This document shows, one piece after another, positions 50,322-63,100 of a stretch of 64,000 bases of DNA. The DNA is from Diplolepis rosae (taxonomy: Eukaryota; Arthropoda; Insecta; Hymenoptera; Diplolepididae). The notes below the pieces were generated by a model. The model had not been told where the DNA came from, made no database searches, and worked only from the letters and a program-made list of their open reading frames with translations. The stretch spans positions 2,294,001 to 2,358,000 of the forward strand of contig JAPYXD010000686.1 in assembly GCA_030998225.1 (NCBI GenBank), read 5' to 3'. A program made the position numbers and the translations under genes. The stretch's first letter is position 1. Each line of letters opens with the position of its first letter.

Positions 50322-53300
50322 TACTGGGGCAGTACTATACCAATACAGCGCCAACGCTCGGCATAAATCCCACAGTCGGTTTCTGGACAGCATTTGACTC
50401 CAGCTGGGGCAGTACTACACCAGTACCGGGCCAACGCTGGTCACAAATCTCTCAGTCGTATTCTAGACAGCATTTGACTCCATACTGGGGCAATTCTATA
50501 CCAGTGCCGCGCGAACGCTGGGCATAAATCCCTAAGTCAGTTTCTACACAGCATTTGACTCCGTACTGGGGCAGTACTATACCAGTATCGCGCGAAAGCT
50601 CGGCATAATTCCCTAAGACAGTTTCTAGACAGCATTTCACTCCATACTGGGTCAGTACTACACCAGTACCGCGCGAACGCTCGGCATAAATCCCTAAGTC
50701 GGCTTCTAGACAGCATTTTACTCCATACTGGGGCAGTAATATTCCAGTACCGCGCCAAAGCTAGGCATAAATCTCTCAGTCGGCTTCTAGACAGCATTTG
50801 ACTCCATACTGGGGCAGTACTATACCAGTGCCGGGCCAACGCTGGTCACAAATCTCTCAGTCGGCTTCTAGACAGCATTTGACTCCATACTGGGTCAGTA
50901 CTACTCAAGTACCGGGCCAACGCTGGTCACAAATCTCTCAGTCGTATTCTAGACAGCATTTGAATCCATACTAGGGCAGTACTATACCAGTACTGCGCCA
51001 AACAGGGCATAAATCTCTCAGTCGTATTCTAGACAGCATTTGAATCCATACTGGGGCAATACTATACCAGTACCGCGCGAACGCTCGGCATAAATCCCTA
51101 AGTCGGCTTCTAGACAGCATTTGACTCCATACTGGGGCAGTACTATACCAGTGCCGCGCGATCGCTCGGCATAAATCCCTAAGTCGCCTTCTAGCCAGCA
51201 TTTGACTCCATACTGGGGCAGTACTGTTCCAGTACCGTGCCAAAGCTAGGCATAAATCCCTAAGACAGTTTCTAGACAGCATTTGACTCCATACTGGGGC
51301 AGTACTATACCAGTACCGCGCGAACGCTCGGCATAAATCCCTAAGTCAGTTTCTAGACAGCATTTGACTCCATACTGGGGCAGTACTACACCAGTACCGG
51401 GCCAACGCTGGTCACAAATCTCTCAGTCGGCTTCTAGACAGCATTTGACTCCATACTGGGTCAGTACTACACCAGTACCGGGCCAACGCTGGTCACAAAT
51501 CTCTCAGTCGGCTTCTAGACAGCATTTGACTCCATACTGGGTCAGTACTACACCAGTACCGGGCCAACGCTGGTCACAAATCTCTCAGTCGTATTCTAGA
51601 CAGCATTTGAATCCATACTTGGGCAGTACTATACCAGTACTGCGCCAAACAGGGCATAAATCTCTCAGTCGTATTCTAGACAGCATTTGACTCCATACTG
51701 GGGCAATACTATACCAGTACCGCGCGAACGCTCGTCATAAATCCCTAAGTCGGCTTCTAGCCAGCATTTGACTCGATACTGGGACATTACTATAACAATA
51801 CCACGCCAACGCGCGGCAGAAATCTCTCAGTCGTATTCTAGACAGCATTTGAATCCATACTAGGGCAGTACTATACCAGTACTGCGCCAAACAGGGCATA
51901 AATCTCTCAGTCGTATTCTAGACAGCATTTGAATCCATACTAGGGCAGTACTATACCAGTGCCGCGCGATCGCTCGGCATAAATCCCTAAGTCGCCTTCT
52001 AGCCAGCATTTGACACCATACTGGGGCAGTACTATACCAGTATCGCGCGAAAGCTCGGCATAATTCCCTAAGACAGTTTCTACACAGCATTTCACTCCAT
52101 ACTGGGTCAGTACTACACCAGTACCGCGCGAACGCTCGGCATAAATCCCTAAGTCGGCTTCTAGACAGCATTTTACTCCATACTGGGTCAGTACTACACC
52201 AGTACCGTGCCAAAGCAAGGGAGGAATTTCTCAGTCCGCTTCTAGCCAGCATTTGAGTCCATACTGGCGCATTACTATAACAATACCACGCCAACGCTCG
52301 GCATTAATCCCTCAGTCAGCTTCTAGACAGCATTTGACTCCATACTGGGGCAATACTATACCAGTACAGCGCCAACGCTCGGCATAAATCCCACAGTCGG
52401 TTTCTGGACAGCATTTGACTCCAGCTGGGGCAGTACTACACCAGTACCGGGCCAACGCTGGTCACAAATCTCTCAGTCGGCTTCTAGACAGCATTTGACT
52501 CCATACTGGGGCATTGCTATACCAGTACAGCGCCAACGATGGGCATAAATCCCTAAGTCAGTTTCTAGACAGCATTTGACTCCGTACTGGGGCAGTATTA
52601 TACCAGTACCGCGCGAGCGCTAGTCCGAAATCCCTCATACATCTTCTAGACAGCATTTGACTCCATACTGGGGCAGTACTATACCAGTACCGGGCGAAAT
52701 CTCGGCATAAATCCCTAAGTCAGTTTCTAGACAGCATTTTACTCCATACTGGGGCAGTAATATTCCAGTACCGTGCCAAAGCTAGGCATAAATCCCTAAG
52801 ACAGTTTCTAGACAGCATTTGACTCCATACTGGGGCAGTACTATACCAGTACCGCGCGAACGCTCGGCATAAATCCCTAAGTCGCCTTCTAGCCAGCATT
52901 TGACTCCATACTGGGGCAGTACTATACCAGTACCGGGCGAAATCTCGGCATAAATCCCTAAGTCAGTTTCTAGACAGCATTTTACTCCATACTGGGGCAG
53001 TAATATTCCAGTACCGTGCCAAAGCTAGGCATAAATCCCTAAGACAGTTTCTAGACAGCATTTGACTCCATACTGGGGCAGTACTATACCAGTGCCGCGC
53101 GATCGCTCGGCATAAATCCCTAAGTCGCCTTCTAGCCAGCATTTGACTCCATACTGGGGCAGTAATATTCCAGTACCGTGCCAAAGCTAGGCATAAATCC
53201 CTAAGACAGTTTCTAGACAGCATTTGACTCCATACTGGGGCAGTACTATACCAGTACCGCGCGAACGCTCGGCATAAATCCCTAAGTCTGTTTCTAGACA

Positions 53301-54201
53301 GCATTTGACTCCATACTGTGGCAGTACTATACCAGTACCGGGCCAACGCTGGTCACAAATCTCTCAGTCGGCTTCTAGACAGCATTTGACTCCATACTGG
53401 GTCAGTACTACACCAGTACCGGGCCAACGCTGGTCACAAATCTCTCAGTCGGCTTCTAGACAGCATTTGACTCCATACTGGGTCAGTACTACACCAGTAC
53501 CGGGCCAACGCTGGTCACAAATCTCTCAGTCGTATTCTAGACAGCATTTGAATCCATACTAGGGCAGTACTATACCAGTACTGCGCCAAACAGGGCATAA
53601 ATCTCTCAGTCGTATTCTAGACAGCATTTGAATCCATACTGGGGCAATACTATACCAGTACCGCGCGAACGCTCGGCATAAATCCCTAAGTCGGCTTCTA
53701 GACAGCATTTGACTCCATACTGGGGCAGTACTATACCAGTACCGCGCCAACGCTCGGCATAAATCTCTCAGTCGGCTTCTAGACAGCATTTGACTCCATA
53801 CTGGGTCAGTACTACTCAAGTACCGGGCCAACGCTGGTCACAAATCTCTCAGTCGTATTCTAGACAGCATTTGAATCCATACTAGGGCAGTACTATACCA
53901 GTACTGCGCCAAACAGGGCATAAATCTCTCAGTCGTATTCTAGACAGCATTTGACTCCATACTGGGGCAGTACTATACCAGTACCGCGCGAACGCTCGGC
54001 ATAAATCCCTAAGTCGGCTTCTAGACAGCATTTGACTCCATACTGGGGCAGTACTATACCAGTGCCGCGCGATCGCTCGGCATAAATCCCTAAGTCGCCT
54101 TCTAGCCAGCATTTGACTCCATACTGGGGCAGTACTATACCAGTACTGCGCCAAACAGGGCATAAATCTCTCAGTAGTATTCTAGACAGCATTTGACTCC
54201 A
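50322..54201. repeat. Mixed region with B-B-B-L-A-K runs
   Basis: Contains N-B, M, D-E-like and F2-G2 monomers and two B-B-B-L-A runs starting at 51373 and 53314. The stretch 50971-51282 matches 39244-39555. A subvariant with GTACTACTCAAGTACC appears near 50900, 53810 and 55100 and seems limited to this part of the array. Confidence 0.82.
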
Positions 54202-55495
54202 TACTGGGTCAGTACTACACCAGTACCGTGCCAAAGCTAGGGAGGAATTTCTCAGTCGGCGTCTAGCCAGCATTTGACTCCATACTGGTGCATTGCTATA
54301 ACAATACCACGCCAACGCTCGGCATTAATCCCTCAGTCAGCTTCTAGACAGTATTTGACTCCAAACTGGTGCATTATCATAACAGTACCACGCCAACGCT
54401 CGGCATTAATCCCTCAGTCGGCTTCTGGACAGCATTTTCCTTCATACTGGGGCAGTACTACACCAGTACCGGGCCAACGCTGGTCACAAATCTCTCAGTC
54501 GGCTTCTAGACAGCATTTGACTCCATACTGGGGCATTGCTATACCAGTACAGCGCCAACGATGGGCATAAATCCCTAAGTCAGTTTCTACACAGCATTTG
54601 ACTCCGTACTGGGGCAGTACTATACCAGTATCGCGCGAAAGCTCGGCATAATTCCCTAAGACAGTTTCTAGACAGCATTTCACTCCATACTGGGTCAGTA
54701 CTACACCAGTACCGCGCGAACGCTCGGCATAAATCCCTAAGTCGGCTTCTAGACAGCATTTTACTCCATACTGGGGCAGTAATATTCCAGTACCGTGCCA
54801 AAGCTAGGCATAAATCCCTAAGACAGTTTCTAGACAGCATTTGACTCCATACTGGGGCAGTACTATACCAGTACCGCGCGAACGCTCGGCATAAATCCCT
54901 AAGTCAGTTTCTAGACAGCATTTGACTCCATACTGGGGCAGTACTATACCAGTACAGCGCCAACGCTGGGCATAAATCCCTAAGTCAGTTTCTAGACAGC
55001 ATTTGACTCCATACTGTGGCAGTACTATACCAGTACCGGGCCAACGCTGGTCACAAATCTCTCAGTCGGCTTCTAGACAGCATTTGACTCCATACTGGGT
55101 CAGTACTACTCAAGTACCGGGCCAACGCTGGTCACAAATCTCTCAGTCGTATTCTAGACAGCATTTGAATCCATACTAGGGCAGTACTATACCAGTACTG
55201 CGCCAAACAGGGCATAAATCTCTCAGTCGTATTCTAGACAGCATTTGAATCCATACTGGGGCAATACTATACCAGTACCGCGCGAACGCTCGGCATAAAT
55301 CCCTAAGTCAGTTTCTAGACAGCATTTGACTCCATACTGGGGCAGTACTATACCAGTATCGCGCGAAAGCTCGGCATAATTCCCTAAGACAGTTTCTAGA
55401 CAGCATTTCACTCCATACTGGGGCAGTACTATACCAGTACTGCGCCAAACAGGGCATAAATCTCTCAGTAGTATTCTAGACAGCATTTGACTCCA
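54202..55495. repeat. 1,294-bp duplication, copy 1
   Basis: 16 monomers minus 2 bases. It starts F-G-H followed by B, J and M, and is repeated from 55496 onward at offset 1,294. The second copy matches to about 56.0 kb and then departs into E, A, X and C-D-E. Confidence 0.8.
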
Positions 55496-57100
55496 TACTG
55501 TGTCAGTACTACACCAGTACCGTGCCAAAGCTAGGGAGGAATTTCTCAGTCGGCGTCTAGCCAGCATTTGACTCCATACTGGTGCATTGCTATAACAATA
55601 CCACGCCAACGCTCGGCATTAATCCCTCAGTCAGCTTCTAGACAGTATTTGACTCCAAACTGGTGCATTATCATAACAGTACCACGCCAACGCTCGGCAT
55701 TAATCCCTCAGTCGGCTTCTGGACAGCATTTTCCTTCATACTGGGGCAGTACTACACCAGTACCGGGCCAACGCTGGTCACAAATCTCTCAGTCGGCTTC
55801 TAGACAGCATTTGACTCCATACTGGGGCAGTACTATACCAGTACATCGCCAACGATGGGCATAAATCCCTAAGTCAGTTTCTACACAGCATTTGACTCCG
55901 TACTGGGGCAGTACTATACCAGTATCGCGCGAAAGCTCGGCATAATTCCCTAAGACAGTTTCTAGACAGCATTTCACTCCATACTGGGGCAGTACTATAC
56001 CAGTACCGCGCGAACGCTCGGCATAAATCCCTAAGTCAGTTTCTAGACAGCATTTGACACCATAATGGGGCAGTAATATTCCAGTACCGTGCCAAAGCTA
56101 GGCATAAATCCCTAAGACAGTTTCTAGACAGCATTTGAATCCATACTGGGGCAGTACTATACCAGTACCGCGCGAACGCTCGGCATAAATCCCTAAGTCA
56201 GTTTCTAGACAGCATTTGACTCCATACTGTGGCAGTACTATACCAGTACAGCGCCAACGCTGGGCATAAATCCCTAAGTCAGTTTCTAGACAGCATTTGA
56301 CTCCGTAATGGGGCAGTATTATACCAGTACCGCGCGAGCGCTAGTCCGAAATCCCTCATACATCTTCTAGATAGCATTTGACTCCATACTGGGGCAGTAC
56401 TATACCAGTACCGGGCGAAATCTCGGCATAAATCCCTAAGTCAGTTTCTAGACAGCATTTTACTCCATACTGGGGCAGTAATATTCCAGTACCGTGCCAA
56501 AGCTAGGCATAAATCCCTAAGACAGTTTCTAGACAGCATTTGACTCCATACTGGGGCAGTACTATACCAGTACCGCGCGAACGCTCGGCATAAATCCCTA
56601 AGTCAGTTTCTAGACAGCATTTGACTCCATACTGTGGCAGTACTATACCAGTACCGGGCCAACGCTGGTCACAAATCTCTCAGTCGGCTTCTAGACAGCA
56701 TTTGACTCCATACTGGTTCAGTACTACACCAGTACCGGGCCAACGCTGGTCACAAATCTCTCAGTCGTATTCTAGACAGCATTTGACTCCATACTGTGGC
56801 AGTACTATACCAGTACAGCGCCAACGCTGGGCATAAATCCCTAAGTCAGTTTCTAGACAGCATTTGACTCCGTACTGGGGCAGTATTATACCAGTACCGC
56901 GCGAGCGCTAGTCCGAAATCCCTCATACATCTTCTAGACAGCATTTGACTCCATACTGGGGCAGTACTATACCAGAACCGGGCGAAATCTCGGCATAAAT
57001 CCCTAAGTCAGTTTCTAGACAGCAGTGTACTCCATACTGGGGCAGAAATAGTCCAGTACCGACCCAAAGCTAGGCATGAATCCCTAAGACAGTTTCTAGA
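55496..57100. repeat. Second copy of the 1,294-bp unit and following C-D-E runs
   Basis: The F-G-H-B part repeats 54202 onward, with the first F reading CTGTGTCAG. From about 56.0 kb the order is E, A, X, C, D, E, A, B, B, X, C, D. The stretch ends in the heavily substituted D/E pair at 57025-57078. Confidence 0.78.
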
Positions 57101-59380
57101 CAGCATTTAACTCCATACTGGGTCAGTACTACACCAGTACCGTGCCAAAGCAAGGGAGGAATGTCTAAGTCGGCTTCTAGCCAGCATTTGACTCGATACT
57201 GGGACATTACTATAACAATACCACGCCAACGCTCGGCATTAATCCCTCAGTCAGCTTCTAGACAGCATTTGACTCCATACTGGGGCATTGCTATACCAGT
57301 ACAGCGCCAACGATGGGCATAAATCCCTAAGTCAGTTTCTACACAGCATTTGACTCCGTACTGGGGCAGTACTATACCAGTATCGCGCGAAAGCTCGGCA
57401 TAATTCCCTAAGACAGTTTCTAGACAGCATTTCACTCCATACTGGGTCAGTACTACACCAGTACCGCGCGAACGCTCGGCATAAATCCCTAAGTCAGTTT
57501 CTAGACAGCATTTTACTCCATACTGGGGCAGTAATATTCCAGTACCGTGCCAAAGCTAGGCATAAATCCCTAAGACAGTTTCTAGACAGCATTTGACTCC
57601 ATACTGGGGCAGTACTATACCAGTACCGCGCGAACGCTCGGCATAAATCCCTAAGTCGGCTTCTAGACAGCATTTTACTCCATACTGGGGCAGTACTATA
57701 CCAGTGCCGCGCGATCGCTCGGCATAAATCCCTAAGTCGGCTTCTAGCCAGCATTTGACTCGATACTGGGACATTACTATAACAATACCACGCCAACGCG
57801 CGGCATAAATCTCTCAGTAGTATTCTAGACAGCATTTGACTCCATACTGGGTCAGTACTACACCAGTACCGTGCCAAAGCAAGGGAGGAATTTCTCAGTC
57901 CGCTTCTAGCCAGCATTTGACTCCAAACTGGTGCATTATCATAACAGTACCACGCCAACGCTAGGCATTAATCCCTCAGTCGGCTCCTAGACAGCATTTT
58001 ACTTCATACTGGGGCAGTACTATACCAGTACCGCGCCAACGATGGACATAAATCCCTGAGTCAGTTTCTAGACAGCATTTGACTCCGTACTGGGGCAATA
58101 CTATACCGGTACCGCGCGAACGCTCGGCATAAATCCCTAAGCCAGTTTCTAGACAGCATTTGACTCCATACTGGGTCAGTACTACACCAGTACCGTGCCA
58201 AAGCAAGGGAGGAATTTCTCAGTCGGCTTCTAGCCAGCATTTGACTCCATACTGGCGCATTACTATAACAATACCACGCCAACGCTCGGCATTAATCCCT
58301 CAGTCAGCTTCTAGACAGCATTTGACTCCATAATGGGGCAATACTATACCAGTACCGCGCCAACGCTCGGCATAAATCCCACAGTCGGTTTCTGGACAGC
58401 ATTTGACTCCAGCTGGGGCAGTACTACACCAGTACCGGGCAAACGCTGGTCACAAATCTCTCAGTCGCATTCTAGACAGCATTTGACTCCATACTGGGGC
58501 AATACTATACCAGTACCGCGCGAACGCTGGGCATAAATCCCTAAGTCAGTTTCTACACAGCATTTGACTCCGTACTGGGGCAGTACTATACCAGTATCGC
58601 GCGAAAGCTCGGCATAATTCCCTAAGTCAGTTTCTAGACAGCATTTTACTCCATACTGGGGCAGTAATATTCCAGTACCGTGCCAAAGCCAGGCATAAAT
58701 CCCTAAGACAGTTTCTAGACAGCATTTGACTCCATACTGGGGCAGTACTATATCAGTACCGCGCGAACGCTCGGCTTAAATATCTAAGTCAGTTTCTAGA
58801 CAGCGTTTGACTCCATACTGTGGCAGTACTATACCAGTACCGGGCCAACGCTGGTCACAAATCTCTCAGTCGGCTTCTAGACAGCATTTGACTCCATACT
58901 GGGTCAGTACTACACCAGTACCGGGCCAACGCTGGTCACAAATCTCTCAGTCGGCTTCTAGACAGCATTTGACTCCATACTCGGTCAGTACTACACCAGT
59001 ACCTGGCCAACGCTGGTCACAAATCTCTCAGGCGTATTCTAGACAGCATTTGAATCCATACTAGGGCAGTACTATACCAGTACTGCGCCAAACAGGGCAT
59101 AAATCTCTCAGTCGTATTCTAGACAGCATTTGAATCCATACTGGGGCAATATTATACCAGTACCGCGCGAACGCTCGGCATAAATCCCTAAGTCGGCTTC
59201 TAGACAGCATTTGACTCCATACTAGGGCAGTACTATACCAGTGCCCGGCGATCGCTCGGCATAAATCCCTAAGTCGCCTTCTAGCCAGCATTTGACACCA
59301 TACTGGGGCAGTACTATACCAGTACTGCGCCAAACAGGGCATAAATCTCTCAGTAGTATTCTAGACAGCATTTGACTCCA
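57101..59380. repeat. Mixed region with F2, G, J, M and a B-B-B-L-A run
   Basis: All positions are satellite. It holds F2 monomers near 57118, 57860 and 58169, a B-B-B-L-A-K-L run from 58816, and a few local variants such as TCGGTCAG and CCTGGCC near 58981-59005. Confidence 0.8.
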
Positions 59381-60189
59381 TACTGGGTCAGTACTACACC
59401 AGTACCGTGCCAAAGCAAGGGAGGAATTTCTCAGTCCGCTTCTAGCCAGCATTTGAGTCCATACTGGCGCATTACTATAACAATACCACGCCAACGCTCG
59501 GCATTAATCCCTCAGTCAGCTTCTAGACAGTATTTGACTCCAAACTGGTGCATTATCATAACAGTACCACGCCAACGCTCGGCATTAATCCCTCAGTCGG
59601 CTTCTGGACAGCATTTTACTCCATACTGGGGCAGTACTATACCAGTACATCGCCAACGATGGGCATAAATCCCTAAGTCAGTTTCTAGACAGCATTTGAC
59701 TCCATACTGGGGCAATACTATACCAGTACCGCGCGAACGCTCGTCATAAATCCCTAAGTCGGCTTCTAGCCAGCATTTGACTCGATACTGGGTCAGTACT
59801 ACACCAGTACCGTGCCAAAGCTAGGGAGGAATTTCTCAGTCGGCTTCTAGCCAGCATTTGACTCCATACTGGCGCATTACTATAACAATACCACGCCAAC
59901 GGTCGGCATTAATCCCTCAGTCAGCTTCTAGACAGCATTTGACTCCATACTGGGGCAATACTATACCAGTACAGCGCCAACGCTCGGCATAAATCCCACA
60001 GTCGGTTTCTGGACAGCATTTGACTCCAGCTGGGGCAGTACTATACCAGTACCGGGCGAAATCTCGGCATAAATCCCTAAGTCAGTTTCTAGACAGCATT
60101 TGACTCCATACTGGGGCAGTACTATACCAGTACCGCGCGAACGCTCGGCATAAATCCCTAAGTCTGTTTCTAGACAGCATTTGACTCCA
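59381..60189. repeat. 809-bp duplication, copy 1
   Basis: Ten monomers minus one base (the CCAGCTGG junction near 60028). It starts F2-G-H and is repeated from 60190, where the same F2-G-H order recurs and is followed by I. Confidence 0.8.
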
Positions 60190-63100
60190 TACTGGGTCAG
60201 TACTACACCAGTACCGTGCCAAAGCAAGGGAGGAATTTCTCAGTCCGCTTCTAGCCAGCATTTGAGTCCATACTGGCGCATTACTATAACAATACCACGC
60301 CAACGCTCGGCATTAATCCCTCAGTCAGCTTCTAGACAGTATTTGACTCCAAACTGGTGCATTATCATAACAGTACCACGCCAACGCTCGGCATTAATCC
60401 CTCAGTCGGCTTCTGGACAGCATTTTCCTTCATACTGGGGCAGTACTACACCAGTACCGCGCCAACGATGGACATAAATCCCTAAGTCAGTTTCTACACA
60501 GCATTTGACTCCGTACTGGGGCAGTACTATACCAGTACCGGGCGAAATCTCGGCATAAATCCCTAAGTCAGTTTCTAGACAGCATTTTACTCCATACTGG
60601 GGCAGTAATATTCCAGTACCGTGCCAAAGCTAGGCATAAATCCCTCAGTCGGCTTCTAGACAGCATTTGACTCCATACTGGGGCAGTACTATACCAGTGC
60701 CGCGCGATCGCTCGGCATAAATCCCTAAGTCGCCTTCTAGCCAGCATTTGACTCCATACTGGGGCAGTAATATTCCAGTACCGTGCCAAAGCTAGGCATA
60801 AATCCCTAAGACAGTTTCTAGACAGCATTTGACTCCATACTGGGGCAGTACTATACCAGTACCGCGCGAACGCTCGGCATAAATCCCTGAATCATTTTCT
60901 AGACAGCATTTCAATCCATACTGGGTCAGTACTACACCAGTACCGTGCCAAAGCTAGGGAGGAATTTCTCAGTCGGCGTCTAGCCAGCATTTGACTCCAT
61001 ACTGGCGCATTGCTATAACAATATCACGCCAACGCTCGGCATTAATCCCTTACTCAGCTTCTAGACAGTATTTGACTCCAAACTGGTGCATTATCATAAC
61101 ACTACCGCGCGAACGCTCGGCATAAATCCCTAAGTCGGCTTCTAGACAGCATTTGACTCCATACTGGGGCAGTACTATACCAGTACCGCGCCAACGATGG
61201 ACATAAATCCCTGAGTCAGTTTCTAGACAGCATTTGACTCCGTACTGGGGCAATACTATACCGGTACCGCGCGAACGCTCGGCATAAATCCCTAAGGCGG
61301 CTTCTAGACAGCATTTCACTCCATACTGGGTCAGTACTACACCAGTACCGTGCCAAAGCTAGGGAGGAATTTCTCAGTCCGCTTCTAGCCAGCATTTGAC
61401 TCCATACTGGCGCATTACTATAACAATACCACGCCAACGCTCGGCATTAATCCCTCAGTCAGCTTCTAGACAGTATTTGACTCCAAACTGGTGCATTATC
61501 ATAACACTACCACGCGAACGCTCGGCATAAATCCCTCAGTCGGCTTCTAGACAGCATTTGACTCCATACCGGGGCAGTACTACACCAGTACCGCGCCAAC
61601 GATGGACATAAATCCCTGAGTCAGTTTCTAGACAGCATTTGACTCCATACTGGGTCAGTACTACACCAGTACCGCGCGAACGCTCGGCATAAATCCCTAA
61701 GTCGGCTTCTAGACAGCATTTGACTCCATACTGGGTCAGTACTACACCAGTACCGTGCCAAAGCAAGGGAGGAATTTCTCAGTCCGCTTCTAGCCAGCAT
61801 TTGAGTCCATACTGGCGCATTACTATAACAATACCACGCCAACGCTCGGCATTAATCCCTCAGTCAGCTTCTAGACAGCATTTGACTCCGTACTGGGGCA
61901 GTACTATGACAGTATCGCGCGAAAGCTCGGCATAATTCCCTAAGTCAGTTTCTAGACAGCATTTGACTCCATACTGGGGCAGTACTATACCAGTACCGCG
62001 CGAACGCTCGGCATAAATCCCTAAGTCAGTTTCTAGACAGCATTTGACTCCATACTGTGGCAGTACTATGACAGTATCGCGCGAAAGCTCGGCATAATTC
62101 CCTAAGTCAGTTTCTAGACAGCATTTGACTCCATACTGTTGCATTATCGTAACAGTACCACGCCAACGCTCGGCATTAATCCCTCAGTCGGCTTCTGGAC
62201 AGCATTTTCCTTCATACTGGGGCAGTACTATACCAGTACATCGCCAACGATGGACATAAATCCCTAAGTCAGTTTCTAGACAGCATTTGACTCCATACTG
62301 GGGCAATACTATACCGGTACCGCGCGAACGCTCGGCATAAATCCCTAAGGCTGCTTCTAGACAGCATTTGACTCCATACTGGGTCAGTACTACACCAGTA
62401 CCGTGCCAAAGCAAGGGAGGAATTTCTCAGTCCGCTTCTAGCCAGCATTTGAGTCCATACTGGCGCATTACTATAACAATACCACGCCAACGCTCGGCAT
62501 TAATCCCTCAGTCAGCTTCTAGACAGCATTTGACTCCATACTGGGGCAATACTATACCAATACAGCGCCAACGCTCGGCATAAATCCCACAGTCGGTTTC
62601 TGGACAGCATTTGACTCCAGCTGGGGCAGTACTACACCAGTACCGGGCCAACGCTGGTCACAAATCTCTCAGTCAGTTTCTAGACAGCATTTGACTCCGT
62701 ACTGGGGCAGTACTATGACAGTATCGCGCGAAAGCTCGGCATAATTCCCTAAGTCAGTTTCTAGACAGCATTTGACTCCCTACTGGGGCAGTACTATACC
62801 AGTACCGGGCGAAATCTCGGCATAAATCCCTAAGTCAGTTTCTAGACAGCATTTTACTCCATACTGGGGCAGTAATATTCCAGTACCGTCCCAAAGCTAG
62901 GCATAAATCCCTAAGACAGTTTCTAGACAGCATTTGACTCCATACTGGGGCAGTATTATACCAGTGCCGCGCGATCGCTCGGCATAAATCCCTAAGTCGC
63001 CTTCTAGCCAGCATTTGACTCCATACTGGGGCAGTAATATTCCAGTACCGTGCCAAAGCTAGGCATAAATCCCTAAGACAGTTTCTAGACAGCATTTGAC

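Noticed and set aside
57494..57958. Open frame of 154 codons on the minus strand, the longest in the window, and many similar 60-147-codon frames on both strands
   Set aside because: A 27-codon repeat arises because 81 is divisible by 3. One minus-strand frame of the type A monomer has no stop, so runs of such monomers look open. Frames end at type-specific stops (types C and E) or at 80-bp monomers, overlap one another in several frames, and show no start context or domain.
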